Source: JBDHWG01 sp046328505
GTDB lineage: Bacteria; Chloroflexota; Anaerolineae; Epilineales; JAHCIE01
Assembly: GCA_046328505.1 (NCBI GenBank)
Contig: JAXLWL010000009.1
Coordinates: 62,001-126,000 of the forward strand
Length of the DNA stretch: 64,000 nt
Direction: 5' to 3'
The position numbers and the translations under genes are program-made. Numbering within the stretch: the first letter of the stretch is position 1; every line of letters begins with the position of its first letter. Shown here piece by piece: positions 9,010-18,687 of the stretch. Under the pieces are notes generated by a model that was not told the origin of the DNA, did no database searches, and worked only from the letters and a program-made list of their open reading frames with translations.

Positions 9010-9048
9010 AACGCTGCCTCCTCAGGATTGGGGAGGCAGCGTTGTTTG
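9010..9048 (+). terminator. Rho-independent terminator
   Basis: A 12-bp stem, AACGCTGCCTCC (9010-9021) and GGAGGCAGCGTT (9032-9043), is followed by GTTTG. It lies 135 bp after the SnoaL-like stop codon and is the first strong terminator on that strand. The T-run is short. Confidence 0.6.
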
Positions 9049-9076
9049 ACATCGCGTCCGAGACGTTGCGCAGTAA

Positions 9077-9222
9077 TGGGCCGTGGACCACGAGAGGCAC
9101 GCAAGGGGAGAAGGGCGCGAAAAAAGATGCGGCAATCCCCCGTCTTCCTGGCGAGCGCATAACCCTTTCGCGTTTTTCGTGGCCTTTCGGGACTTTCGCG
9201 GTCCAATGGCCCCGGGTTCGCC
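9077..9222. repeat. Long imperfect inverted repeat (CCACGAGAGGC ... CTTTCGCGGTCC)
   Basis: The left arm GGGCCGTGGACCACGAG pairs imperfectly with the right arm TTTCGCGGTCCAATGGCCC about 130 bp away, with further GCGAAAAA / TTTTTCG pairing inside. No gene is seen here. The stretch 9223-9325 holds nothing I can name. Confidence 0.55.
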
Positions 9223-9325
9223 GTAGGCCAGAGCCGCATGGCTATAGGATGCAAGGCCCGGAACCCGTCTCAGCCCAGGCTGCGCTTCCCTTGCGTAGCG
9301 CAGCGCTTCGAGTGCCTTGCGAAGG

Positions 9326-10486
9326 TTAGCGGGCGGGGTAGTGTAGGATCGCTGCTTCTCTGTCAGACGCCCATATATCATTGGGGGCGACGACAGACAT
9401 TAGGCTGAGTGGTTCACCTGGCCGCGTGTCTATTACGCTCCACGTCTGCCCGTTCCAGCGAAGGAGGCGGGCAGTGTGAGTTACCGGCCCCACAAAACCC
9501 CTCGGTACAGAGTCGCCGTATCCAATGCCCCAAGCAAGATCGGGCGTGATCGCCTGTACATCGTTGATACCATAGTCGTGCAATAGAATTCCAGGTTGCC
9601 ATGTGCCGCCGCTCCAACGGTCGATGGCGCCCATGCTCTCGCATGGCGGGGCGCCGCGCGGGGGCGTAGTGGTGCAACCCGTAAGACCGAATGTTTCCCA
9701 TCCGTCATCGGGCGCGATGATCGAGAATCCCCATCGGGGCGCGGATGGAGTGCCTTCAGTTGCCCATGCTGCGCCATTCCAGTGTATTAGCCCTAGATTC
9801 CCCATCGTGTAACCATTGATTGCCGTCAACCAAATATCATTGGCGTTGACGGCAGAGAACAACCCTGCGGCGAAGTTGGGCGCCGGGGCGGGGAAGGGCG
9901 TCCAGGCTGCGCCGTTCCAGTGATAGACAGCAGCGGAAACCTTTGTAGCCGGGTCTACGCCAACTGCCCATGCGTCCGACGCCGAGAGAGCGATAATGGC
10001 GGTCAGAGATTCGGGGCGCCACGGCGTTAAAGTCCACGCCGAGCCGTCCCAATGCAGCATGGCGCCGGGTGTGTCGATACCGGCCCCTACTGCCCATACA
10101 TCGGCATCGCTCACGACCGCAAGACCCGTCAGCGTCCCGGATGGCGGCAGATTTTCTAGGTGCCACGCCGCGCCGTCAAAGCGCCAGATCGCGCCAACGC
10201 CATCCACGCTACCGGCTGCCCATCCGCTAGACGCACTCGACATAACCAATCTATTGACCTTTGGCGCGGCTCCTGGGAGATCGTAGCGCGTCCACTGGCC
10301 GGGCGGGTCGTTCTGCGGGTGGCGAGCGAGCAGGGGCAAAAACAGCGACGCGGCGGGCGTGGGAGAACCGTCGGCTCGTACTGCGGCCGCAGGCGCCGTG
10401 GTTGGCAGGGACAACACGAGGGCCACGAACGCCAGGGTCGACACCGAGCCGAGCACGAGCCAGGTGAAGCGCAAGAGTATTTTCAT
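9326..10486 (-). CDS. Exported beta-propeller protein (BNR/Kelch-like repeats)
   Basis: The ATG at 10486 has an AGGAG ribosome binding site and starts a signal peptide (MKILLRFTWLVLGSVSTLAF). A frame open to 10582 adds an unlikely leader. The 386-residue product has at least seven repeats of the kind sDVWAVG...ihWdGsaWt (for example SGWAAG, DVWAVG, DAWAVG, DIWLTA, DGWETF, LAWGIG, DIWAS), which suggests a seven-bladed propeller. Just after the signal peptide is SPTPAASLFLPLLARH, resembling the FLPLVL motif at the end of the toroid protein at 19434-21407. The role is probably extracellular binding. No catalytic residues are recognised. Confidence 0.8.
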   Translation of the reverse strand: MKILLRFTWLVLGSVSTLAFVALVLSLPTTAPAAAVRADGSPTPAASLFLPLLARHPQNDPPGQWTRYDLPGAAPKVNRLVMSSASSGWAAGSVDGVGAIWRFDGAAWHLENLPPSGTLTGLAVVSDADVWAVGAGIDTPGAMLHWDGSAWTLTPWRPESLTAIIALSASDAWAVGVDPATKVSAAVYHWNGAAWTPFPAPAPNFAAGLFSAVNANDIWLTAINGYTMGNLGLIHWNGAAWATEGTPSAPRWGFSIIAPDDGWETFGLTGCTTTPPRGAPPCESMGAIDRWSGGTWQPGILLHDYGINDVQAITPDLAWGIGYGDSVPRGFVGPVTHTARLLRWNGQTWSVIDTRPGEPLSLMSVVAPNDIWASDREAAILHYPAR

Positions 10487-10646
10487 GGTGTAAGCTCCTG
10501 TATCTGAGACGACCAGGGAGCTTTCGGGGATACGGCGGTTTTGCTCACCCGACGACGCGGAGCGAAATGCCCGCATCTTCATGTCGCACTGACTTCGGTC
10601 AGCAATGAGCCAAGGGTCGCCTAAAGCCGGCGCTACACCACCACAC

Positions 10647-11315
10647 TCATTCGGGCGTAATCAGTTTCCAGTGGCATTCGGAAACAACTTCGACCGCTCC
10701 GTCGACTACTTTGAAGGCGGTCTCATCGTCAACCGCGTATGCCGGCACCGTGAGGCCGGCGGCCCATTTCTCTGCGTTAGCCATGGTATTGTCCGGCAGC
10801 ATCTCGTGATCCAGGTGCGGAAATATCGAAAAGTCGACCAATCCTAGCGTTTCATCGCCACCGCTGGGCGGACGCCAGCCGACGAAGTCCTCCCCGATGC
10901 GGGGAGTCATCACCATGCTCCCGGCGCTCAGCCCTACGTAGACCGTCTCATGCAGCGATGGCAGAAGCTCCGCCAGTCCGGATTGCTGCATCCAGTAGCA
11001 CAGATACAAAGGGTCGCCGCCATTCACTAGCAGAACGTCAGTCTCCTTGACCGTAGGCACCCAGAGCTCTTCATCGATGCTGGGCAGCGCGGTCAGCTCC
11101 AGCACTCCCAACGACTTCCAACCCAGTTCGCACATGGGGGTGGACTCTCGCCCGCTGATGAACCGCCAGGCCATAGCAGCACCGCCCCGCCGGGCGTACG
11201 ACGCGGTGGGAATGCAGAGGGCGCTAGACTCGGCAATCGGTTTTCCCAGCAGGTCTATGAGCGCGTTGCGAATGCTGTTGTTGGTGATGCCACCAGAAGT
11301 GAGCAGAAGTTTCAT
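10647..11315 (-). CDS. Peptidase S51 family protein (dipeptidase E-like)
   Basis: The ATG at 11315 with AGGAGAGG upstream is chosen over the longer frame to 11363. The 222-residue protein starts KLLLTSGGITN and has the serine nucleophile elbow in VGLSAGSMVM. The segment TDVLLVNGGDPLYL is the conserved strand before it. S51 enzymes include dipeptidase E (Asp-X dipeptides) and cyanophycinase. No cyanophycin gene is nearby, so a cytosolic peptidase is the safer reading. Confidence 0.88.
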   Translation of the reverse strand: MKLLLTSGGITNNSIRNALIDLLGKPIAESSALCIPTASYARRGGAAMAWRFISGRESTPMCELGWKSLGVLELTALPSIDEELWVPTVKETDVLLVNGGDPLYLCYWMQQSGLAELLPSLHETVYVGLSAGSMVMTPRIGEDFVGWRPPSGGDETLGLVDFSIFPHLDHEMLPDNTMANAEKWAAGLTVPAYAVDDETAFKVVDGAVEVVSECHWKLITPE

Positions 11316-11427
11316 AAGTCCTCTCCTTGCCGATTGAATGGGAGCCGAAAGCTCCGCCGTCAATATTGTCGCCCTGAGATCACCATACCGCGTGGCGGCA
11401 CGCGCCAGTACAAGAACACAGCCATGC

Positions 11428-11550
11428 CGTCATTGCGAGCGTTAGCGAAGCAATCTCGCGCCGCCACGAGAGGCGCTCTGAGCCGTTATCAGCTTCGCTT
11501 CACCTATCGGGAGGCTGCTTCGTCGGGCTATTGCCCTCCTCGCAGCGACG
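11428..11550. repeat. Interspersed repeat, family E
   Basis: The element starts CATTGCGAGCGTTAGCGAAG and ends near CCTCGCAGCGACG. About 95 bp of it match the reverse complement of 29363-29470 with only about four differences, so these two are recent copies of one element. Confidence 0.8.
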
Positions 11551-11559
11551 CCGCGCACT

Positions 11560-11629
11560 GTGTTCTGAGCAGCGAAGCGAATGGCCTCCGCCGGTCCTCG
11601 GGATATTTCACCTTCGGCCCAGCATGACA
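11560..11629. repeat. Degenerate interspersed repeat, family F (CTGAGC...CAGCATGACA)
   Basis: The ends TGTTCTGAGCAGCGAAGCG and CCCAGCATGACA match the ends of better copies at 29489-29554 and 49994-50058. It abuts the family E element. Confidence 0.5.
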
Positions 11630-11704
11630 GCATTGCCCTCTCGTCCACGCACAGTCACCATCGCCAATTGGTATCAAGGGATAAAGCACGGATAAGCAAG
11701 GACA

Positions 11705-12166
11705 GTGCCCTACTACCAGACGACGATTCGGACCTATTTGTCGCCCGGCGAGGTTGAGGAACGGCTGCGGCGCGTTACGCGTCGCTCCAGTTCCAGGCCG
11801 CCGTCGTTGTGGCGAAGCACCGTCTTGGACGGGAACGAGCGGGCGCAGTTTGTCGGCACAATCGGCGACGGCCACTTCGTTCTGCAGCGCGACATCGGCT
11901 ACCGCAACAGCTTTCTCCCTACCATCAGGGGCAAGATTGAGGGTTATGGCGGAAACACCGAGGTGAAGGTGCGCATGCACCTCCATCCGGCGGTTGCGGC
12001 GTTCCTCGCGGCGTGGATTGCTTTTGTCGGGCAATGGGTCGTGCTCGGCGCTCGGGAGCCGCTCCTCTACGGAATGCTCGCCTTCGCAGTGGTCCTGGCC
12101 TGCGCCGGCTTCTTCCCCGAGGCGCTCATGTCCGCGCGAATGCTGCGCAAAGACCTCGAATGGTAG
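11705..12166 (+). CDS. Hypothetical membrane protein with two helices
   Basis: A GTG start at 11705 opens a 153-residue frame. The first 100 residues are soluble, with a central stretch RDIGYRNSFLPTIRGKIEGY. Two membrane helices follow (about 100-140) and a short basic tail. I recognise the layout from uncharacterised proteins in several phyla but know no function. There is no good ribosome binding site, so the true start could differ. It converges with the acetyltransferase gene, 12 bp apart. Confidence 0.65.
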   Translation: MPYYQTTIRTYLSPGEVEERLRRVTRRSSSRPPSLWRSTVLDGNERAQFVGTIGDGHFVLQRDIGYRNSFLPTIRGKIEGYGGNTEVKVRMHLHPAVAAFLAAWIAFVGQWVVLGAREPLLYGMLAFAVVLACAGFFPEALMSARMLRKDLEW

Positions 12167-12178
12167 AACAGAGTGAAA

Positions 12179-13036
12179 TCATGCTGACAGGTCCACGCCG
12201 AAGCGGTCGCGCAGGAGCCTGTGGTACTCGGTGTCGTTGGCGACCGGCGTCTCGCGCCGCTCGCCTCGCTCCGTCTCGATGAGCGTCATGTCCGCCAGTG
12301 TCACCCGGCCCTGCGGCCTGGCGAGGGAGCATACCCGATTGCGCGTGAAGTGCGAGTCGGGCGACGTTTGCTGCCAGCGGCACATCTCCGCAAACTCACC
12401 GTACTCACGCGGCGCGAGCGTGAACCAATAGCGAGGCTTCCACCCCCCATCCTTATCCCGCTCAAAGTACCGCCTCACGTCCTGCCCCTCTCCCCCTGGG
12501 AGAGGCTGGGTGAGGGTTTTGGTGTCCGCGCCAAATTCTAAGACCCTCTCCCCGTGGGAAAGGGAGCCAGAAATGGCAGGCCCCTCGATTCGGTACGCCC
12601 GTCCGTTCCGTATCTGCTCGCCCGCTACGTCCAGGCGCAGCGGCTCGCGGAAGCCCTCGCCGAAGCCGACGTCGGCGAGCCAGGGCGTCGGGTCGCCGGG
12701 GGCGCGCACAAGTAGGGTCAGGTGATCGTACTCCGGGCCGGGCTTGCCGTCCCCGCCGTAAACGCCCGCCGACAGTAGCGTGACGTCGTAGCCAAGCTCG
12801 GCCAGGAGCCAGCCCAACAGGCCGTTCAGCTCATAGCAGAAGCCGCCGCGCCGCCGCGTGACAATCTTGGCGTAGCGCGAGGCGAGTTCCAGGGTAATGG
12901 GACGGCCGAGGTGGATGTCGAGGTTCTCGAAGGGAACGGCGAAAAGGTGCGCCCTGTGGATCGCCGCGAGGGTGGCGCTGTCGGGGACGCGGGAGCCGGT
13001 GTAGCCAATGCGTTGCAGGTAAGCCTCAATGTTCAT
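12179..13036 (-). CDS. nat: Arylamine N-acetyltransferase with a repeat-derived insertion
   Basis: This enzyme family transfers acetyl groups from acetyl-CoA to arylamines and hydrazines. The start at 13036 (MNIEAYLQRIGY) matches the family, giving 285 residues; the frame open to 13126 adds an unlikely leader. The catalytic triad is visible: Cys67 in RRGGFCYELNG, His105 in YDHLTLLV and Asp122 in ADVGFG. Residues about 153-188 (from AISGSLSHGERV to QPLPGGEGQDV) do not belong to the family. They are encoded by a family B interspersed repeat that stays in frame, at a position that is normally a short loop before the GGWKPRYWFTL segment. Confidence 0.9.
   Translation of the reverse strand: MNIEAYLQRIGYTGSRVPDSATLAAIHRAHLFAVPFENLDIHLGRPITLELASRYAKIVTRRRGGFCYELNGLLGWLLAELGYDVTLLSAGVYGGDGKPGPEYDHLTLLVRAPGDPTPWLADVGFGEGFREPLRLDVAGEQIRNGRAYRIEGPAISGSLSHGERVLEFGADTKTLTQPLPGGEGQDVRRYFERDKDGGWKPRYWFTLAPREYGEFAEMCRWQQTSPDSHFTRNRVCSLARPQGRVTLADMTLIETERGERRETPVANDTEYHRLLRDRFGVDLSA
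12480..12568. repeat. Interspersed repeat, family B, inside the acetyltransferase gene
   Basis: Arms CCCCTCTCCCCCTGGGAGAGG and ACCCTCTCCCCGTGGGAAAG flank a short spacer. The frame of the host gene is kept. Related copies occur inside three glycosyltransferase genes. Confidence 0.8.
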
Positions 13037-13092
13037 GAGTCCGATTATAGACGGAATCGGCGCGCACCGAAAATGCACCGGGGGCAACGTAT

Positions 13093-13118
13093 GGGGCCGG
13101 TCCTGGCAGACCGGCCCC
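13093..13118 (-). terminator. Strong hairpin between the esterase-like and acetyltransferase genes
   Basis: A perfect 10-bp stem, GGGGCCGGTC (13093-13102) and GACCGGCCCC (13109-13118), has a 6-base loop. It follows the esterase-like gene by 36 bp on no T-run, but its position between two minus-strand genes suggests it separates transcripts. Confidence 0.45.
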
Positions 13119-13153
13119 AACCCCAAGCATTCGTATGTCGTGTGGCCGGTGGG

Positions 13154-14707
13154 TTAGCGGTTATCCGCAACGTTCCTATGCCGCCACTGCGCCGCGGCGT
13201 AGGCGACACCGGCGAGCACAAGCGCCAGGCCGAGCACCAGCGCTGCAATGGGGAGCACGCTGCGAGGCTGCGCCGCGCCGGTGACGGGCAGGGCCGCGGG
13301 AACGGATGCGGTCGAGGGCTGGCCGGCTGCGCCCGTGGTCGTGGCGGCCAGCGGCTGCGACAAACGAATCACGACGATCTGCGACTTGGCGCCGGTTCCC
13401 TTGTTGTTTCCGTTGCTGTCGAAGGTACCAATATCGAAGTCGTTGTCGTTGGCGACGGCAACGGTATTCCCGTCGACGACGGCTATGCCCTCGATCTTGC
13501 CGGGTACGCCGGGCACAGTACCAAGGTCCACAACCAGGGTCTTCGGAAGCGCGGTGACGCCCGCAGCTGCCGGGTCATCGGTCGCCTCGAGGCTGGGCGT
13601 CGTCGCCGGATCGTCCCACTTCGTGCCGAGGATGTTCGTCGCCTTGGACAGGTCTACCTTGTAGATCTTCGCGACGTTGTCCGTGCGCTCGTCCACGAGA
13701 AGAGTGTTAGGCCCGATCGCCGTCAGCGCCGAGAGCTTCATCTCGCTGGCCGCCAGGTTCGGCGTGGGGTCGAAGTCCTTGATCGGCTCGAACCGATAGA
13801 CGTACTCGGCAACGGGCTTCCCACTGGCGATGTCGAAGGCGAGGATACGGGTGTTGCGCGAGGCGTCGCCCGTCTTCTTGTCGGGGTTGTAGAGTGGGCT
13901 TTGAATGCCGAGGTAGAGCGTCTTACCATCGGGGCTGAGCGCCAGGGCCTCGCAGCCGCGGTTGATCTTGCGCTTCTCGTAGATCGCCGGCAGGCTGCCG
14001 ATGACCGGGTAGTCGGTATCGGGCAGGTTCAGACCCGCCGGGATGTACCGCTTCAGCACCTTACCCGACCCGTCGAGTTACAGTAGCGAAGGGCTGTACT
14101 CTTCGCACACCCAGAAGTCACCGTTCGCGGTGCGCACCAGGCCCTCGGTGTCCAGGCCATTGGTGTTGAAGTCCAGCTTCGTCTGAGCGCTGTAGTCGTA
14201 TGGGGTCTCGTCGCGCTTGTCGGTGTTGGACAGGCCGGTGACTGGCTTGCCGCTCTGAGTGACGATGGGAATGGCCTTGAGCACGGTGATCTTGTCCCCA
14301 TCGACCTTGACGTGGAGAATCACCGGATCGAAGCCCGGGATGGGAAACGTGCGCCGGGTCTCGTCGCCGACCTTGATCTGCCCATTCGGCCCGCGGTCGG
14401 TGATCATCCAGAACTCGCCGTCCGGGTCGTTCGGACCACGCCACAGGTCGCTGCCGATGCCGCCAAGCAGCAGCTTGCGGTCGTTGTCCACGCTACCCGG
14501 CAGGAGAGCGTTCTGGAAAGCAGCGATCGGCGTATCGGGGAGAGTGTAAGTGCCGACGACGGTGGCCTGTCCGCCCTGGGCGGACGGTTTCGTCGGCGCA
14601 TCGGCGAGAGCGGCGCCGGCCGACGCCAGGACCGCGAGGCACAGCAGAGATGCCACAACGACAATGAGCCAACGACGCGAGGTACATTGAGGGGACGAAT
14701 CGCGCAT
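13154..14707 (-). pseudogene. Esterase-like activity of phytase family protein with LPxTG-like anchor, interrupted by a stop codon
   Basis: The ATG at 14707 (AGGAG site) starts a signal peptide. The reading continues to 13154 in one frame except for a TAA at 14078-14080. Before the stop the sequence reads CEEYSPSLL, and after it LDGSGKVLKRYIPAGL, which is normal family sequence (PF13449-type), so one codon has changed. DGEFWMITDRGPNG and NRGCEALALSPDGKTLYLG are typical of the family. The C-terminus has LPVTG, a membrane helix and basic residues, resembling a sortase sorting signal. The family acts on phosphate esters or is uncharacterised. The break may be a real mutation or a base-call error. 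Confidence 0.8.
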
Positions 14708-14757
14708 GGTGTCTCCTGACAATTGAATTGATGAACGAACAGGGGAGATGGTCTGAA

Positions 14758-14787
14758 GTCAGAGCCAGGTATGACTCTGGCTCCGAC
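14758..14787. terminator. Possible hairpin terminator after the ftsK gene
   Basis: GTCAGAGCCAG (14758-14768) pairs with CTGGCTCCGAC (14777-14787) with one G-T pair. No clear T-run follows. It lies 150 bp beyond the end of ftsK, before the esterase-like gene. Confidence 0.3.
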
Positions 14788-14937
14788 TCTAGACAGTAGA
14801 GAACGAGAGTTAAGTCCGTGTTAGGAACGGATTAAGAGGTTGTCAACGGGCTGCTAAATGGGTTTAACAGGCGCGCGACCGCTGCCGGTGGACGACGGGG
14901 ACTCGGTTTGAGCGACTCGGTCAGGGGATGGTGAGGG

Positions 14938-17321
14938 TCACCAGGTATCGTCTCGGTCTAGAGCGCCGATCTCGGCGTCCACGTCCATATCGACATCGTC
15001 CGGCCCGATGAGTACCTTGCGCGAGCGGCCGGCTTCGGCCGGGCCGACGATGCCGCGCTCCTCCAGCTCGTCCATCAGGCGCGCGGCGCGCGGGTAACCG
15101 ATGCGCAGCCGGCGCTGGAGGAAGGACGCCGATGCCGTGCGCGACTGGCGCACCACGGCGATGGCCTCCTCGATGAGCTGCTCGTCGGCGCTGTCCTCCT
15201 CGTCGCCGATGTCACCCTCCCACGGGGCGGCCTGGACGTCGGGATTCGGGCGCGGGTTGAGCTTGCGCCAGTACTTGACGAGCTTCTCTAGCTCGCGGTC
15301 GGTGACGTACGCGCCCTGGAGGCGCTGCGGGCCGGGCGCATCGGGGGCAAGGTAGAGCATGTCGCCACGGCCGAGCAGCTTCTCCGCGCCGACGCTGTCG
15401 AGGATAACGCGGGAGTCGACCTGGCTGGAGACGGCGAAGGCGATGCGGGATGGGAAGTTGGCCTTGATGAGGCCGGTGACGACGTCCGTCGAGGGGCGCT
15501 GCGTCGCCAGGATGAGGTGGATACCGGTGGCGCGGGCGAGCTGGGCCAGGCGGCAGATCAGGCGCTCGGCGTCCTCGGCGCGACCATCATCAGATCGGCC
15601 AGCTCGTCGATGATGATGACGATGTAGGGCAACGGGTTGCCGACGGTAGCGCGCACCTTGTCGTTGTACGCGCCGATATTGCGCACGCCCAGGGCCGCGA
15701 AGAGCTGGTAGCGGTGCTCCATCTCGCGGGTCAGCCAGCGCAGCGCGCCGATGACCTCGTCCATCTCGACGACGACCGGCCCCATCAGGTGCGGAACGCC
15801 GTTGAACCCGACAAGCTCGACGCGCTTGGGATCGACGAGAACGAGCTGCAGCGTCTCTGGCGTGTTGTTGAACAGCAGGCAGGCGATGATCGTGTTGAGG
15901 CAGACGGACTTACCGGAGCCTGTCGCGCCCGCGATGAGCATGTGCGGCATGCGCTGGAGGTCGGCCACGACCGGATTGCCGCGCACGTCCTCGCCCAGGG
16001 CAAGGCGCAGCGGCGAGGCCATGTTCTGGTAGGCGGGCGACTCCATGAGGTTGCGCAGGGCGACGCGGGTGGCGTTGGCGTTGGGTACTTCAATTCCGAC
16101 GACGCTCTTGCCGGGCACCGGCGCTTCGATGCGAATGGCGGGCGCGGCGAGGGCCAGGGCCAGGTCGTTGGACAAGGCGAGGATGCGGCTGACCTTGACT
16201 TTGCGCCGCTCGACGGTACCGTCGGCCGCCTTCCGTTCCATGTAGCCCGGCTCGACGCCGTACTGCGTCACGGTCGGCCCCTGGTTGACCGTCACGACCT
16301 TGGCCGGCACGCCAAAGGCTGCCAGGGTTTCCTCGATGATGCGGCTGCGCTCGCGCACCTCGTCCTCGCGGTAGCGCACCTTCGAGCCCTTCTCCAGCAT
16401 TTCGAGACCGGGCAGCATCGGGATTTGGGCCGTGGCAGCGGCAGGCGGCGGTGAAGGTTCGGCTTTCTTGGCCTTGCGCGCGCGTTTCTCCGGCTCGCCG
16501 GGAGCCGGCTCGGCGCTCGCCGCTGCATCCTGCGCCGCGGGAGTGGCGTTTGCCTTCGCCGCTGCGGCTTTGGCCGCGACCATGAACGGCGGGGCAGCCA
16601 GCGTATCGTCGAGCGGTGGCGGCGCGGCGCGCACGGCGGCAGTGGCCTGGGCAGCGGCCTTGGGGCGGACAGGCGGCATCTCGAGGACGCCATCATCTTC
16701 GTCGTCAACACCGTCCTCACGCGCCGGCGGCCGCAGACGATCGAGGCCGGCGGACGCGGCGCGCCACAGCGAGCGTGGCGTCTGGCGGGTAATGGCCAGG
16801 GCAGCGACGACGACGACCAGGAACCATAGGAGGAGCGACGGCCAGCGCCCGATGAACTCGGCGGGCGTCGCGACAAGGGCGAACCCGATCATGCCGCCGC
16901 CCTGGCCGGCGAGGGCGCGGTCGAGCGGGTCGCTGAAGCCGGTCATGCTTAGCAGAGCCAGCAGGCCGAAGACGATCAGCTCGCCCCACAGCACGCGGTC
17001 CCAGGCAACCGACTGGCCGTGCCAGCGCCGGGTGAGAAGCCAGGCGCCCCCGATGAGGACGAAAAGGCTGAGGGGAATCGCGGCCCAGCCGACGCCGAGG
17101 CGCACCATCTGCGCCCACGCGTCGGTCACGCTGCCGTGACTGATGGCAAGCAGGCTGACGAGGGTGATGAGGCCGACGAGAAGTAGCCCAGCGCCGAGGA
17201 TAAGGGTAGGCTCACCGAGCCAGCCCCAGGCGCTATCCTGCGACGGCGGGTTTGTGCCTGCATCGTTGAGATTGTCGTCGGGCGGGCGCCCGCCGGGTGG
17301 CTGGCGCGAGGCGCGAGGCAT
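14938..17321 (-). pseudogene. ftsK: DNA translocase FtsK/SpoIIIE, split by a frameshift
   Basis: FtsK pumps DNA at the division septum. The ATG at 17321 has a TAGGAGG site. The N-terminus has four membrane helices (about residues 30-190), then an acidic Ala/Pro-rich linker, then the motor with Walker A GATGSGKSV and Walker B IVIIIDELADLMM. Just after that, at about 15576, the frame shifts into RTPSA and stops. With one base restored there, the frame continues as EDAERLICRLAQ through the rest of the motor to a C-terminal winged-helix gamma domain (EQLIEEAIAVVRQSRTASAS). The repaired protein would have about 794 residues, normal for the family. Because ftsK is usually important for growth, a sequencing error is plausible. 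Confidence 0.9.
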
Positions 17322-17411
17322 GCATGCCTCCTAAACGAGCATGGGAGCGCGAGTCTGCGCCCCCATGCGTTCGTTCGTCAGCGTATCAGGTGTCAGGAAG
17401 GGCGCCGCAAT

Positions 17412-18407
17412 CTAGTGCGTGAAGCCGTTTTGCGACTCGGCCGCCCAGACCTGGCGCAGGCTGAGACCGAGGCGGCGGTTCTGGGAGTCGATATTCAGCA
17501 CACGCATGGTCACCGTCTGCCCCTCGTGAACGACGTTGCGCGGGTGCAGGAAGTTGCCTTCGGCCAACTCCGAGATGTGGATGAGGCCTTCGAGGCCCTC
17601 TTCCAGCCGCACAAATGCGCCGAAATCAACGACGTTGGTGACGACGCCGGTGATCATCTGGCCCGGTGTGTAGCGCTTCTCGACGTCCGCCCAGGGATCA
17701 GGGCGCAGGCGCTTAAGGCTCAGAGCAACCCGCCGCTGCGCACGATCGACATTCATCACCAAAACGCTCACCTCCTGGCCGACGGAGACGACCTCGTTGG
17801 GGTGAGCGACGCGCTGCCACGATAACTCGGAGATATGGATGAGACCGTCAATGCCACCCAGGTCCACGAACGCCCCAAAGTAACAGATGCTCCGCACGCG
17901 GCCGCTAACCAGGTCGCCCTCGCGCAACTGCGCCAGCCGCGCATCGACCCCGCCGCCGGTCCAGGCGGCGGCGCGCTCAGAGAGAATGATGCGATTGCGA
18001 GAGCGGTCCAGCTCGATTAGCTTGAGATCCAGCTCTTCGCCCAGCCGCCGTTCCAACTCCTCGCGCAGTTCCTCGCTCTCCATGCGGCGCGGCAGGTCGG
18101 CCAACTGCGAGGCAGGCACGAAGCCGACGGTGTCGCCGACACGCACGAGCAGCCCCCCGCGATTGCAGCCGATCACCCGCCCTTTGAGAATGGCGCCTTC
18201 ATCAAAATGCGATTTCAGCGTCGCCCACTGATCCCGCGTCGGATGCATGTTGAGGAGGTGCTCATCCTCCAGCATCCGGCTTCCTTCGCCATTCAGGCCG
18301 CGCGGCGGCCCTTCATAGGCGACTTCCCCCTGCGACAGCAACGCCCCCCAGTAACTCTCGTCCTCTGGCCCTGCCCACGGAGGCACGTCCTCGTTCGGGT
18401 CCCTCAT
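17412..18407 (-). CDS. S1 RNA-binding domain protein (ribosomal protein S1-like)
   Basis: The ATG at 18407 has AGGAGAGGGG upstream and is preferred to the Met at 18431, giving 331 residues. After an acidic N-terminal region come three S1 domains: EGAILKGRVIGC..., EGDLVSGRVRSICYFGAFVD... and PGQMITGVVTNVVDFGAFVR.... Domains 2 and 3 carry the GLIHISEL motif. Bacterial S1 usually has four to six such domains and helps mRNA bind the ribosome; three is on the short side, as in several non-proteobacterial homologues. A consensus promoter lies about 230 bp upstream, giving an unusually long leader. Confidence 0.85.
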   Translation of the reverse strand: MRDPNEDVPPWAGPEDESYWGALLSQGEVAYEGPPRGLNGEGSRMLEDEHLLNMHPTRDQWATLKSHFDEGAILKGRVIGCNRGGLLVRVGDTVGFVPASQLADLPRRMESEELREELERRLGEELDLKLIELDRSRNRIILSERAAAWTGGGVDARLAQLREGDLVSGRVRSICYFGAFVDLGGIDGLIHISELSWQRVAHPNEVVSVGQEVSVLVMNVDRAQRRVALSLKRLRPDPWADVEKRYTPGQMITGVVTNVVDFGAFVRLEEGLEGLIHISELAEGNFLHPRNVVHEGQTVTMRVLNIDSQNRRLGLSLRQVWAAESQNGFTH

Positions 18408-18637
18408 CGTCCCCTCTCCTGTCCTAGACATCGAATCGGATAGTTTATTCCGCAGTCGCTAAGAACGCTTGGCAGCTACCCAGCGGCCCGTTGGGCGCGG
18501 TACGCGCTGGGCAAAAGAAACGCTACAGTACTTCTCATGGCGAGCCACGCGGCGCGAGTGGCAAGCACTCCTTAGAGATCGATGACGCACCGGGGGAACC
18601 GACATATCAGTTATTGTAACGTAAGCACAGTGGGGCT

Positions 18638-18666
18638 ATTATAGTGCGCGGGCAAGTGCTTGTCAA
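18638..18666 (-). promoter_or_regulatory. Perfect consensus promoter for the S1-domain gene
   Basis: On the minus strand TTGACA (18666-18661) and TATAAT (18643-18638) are separated by 17 bp, an exact sigma-70/SigA consensus. The expected start of transcription near 18631 leaves a leader of about 220 bases before the start at 18407. I see no known riboswitch in that leader. Confidence 0.8.
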
Positions 18667-18687
18667 ACGCGGTGCAAACGTTACCTT

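Noticed and set aside
14060..14100. Recoding of the TAA stop (selenocysteine or pyrrolysine type)
   Set aside because: TAA is not used for either, and no special downstream structure was seen; mutation or error is simpler.
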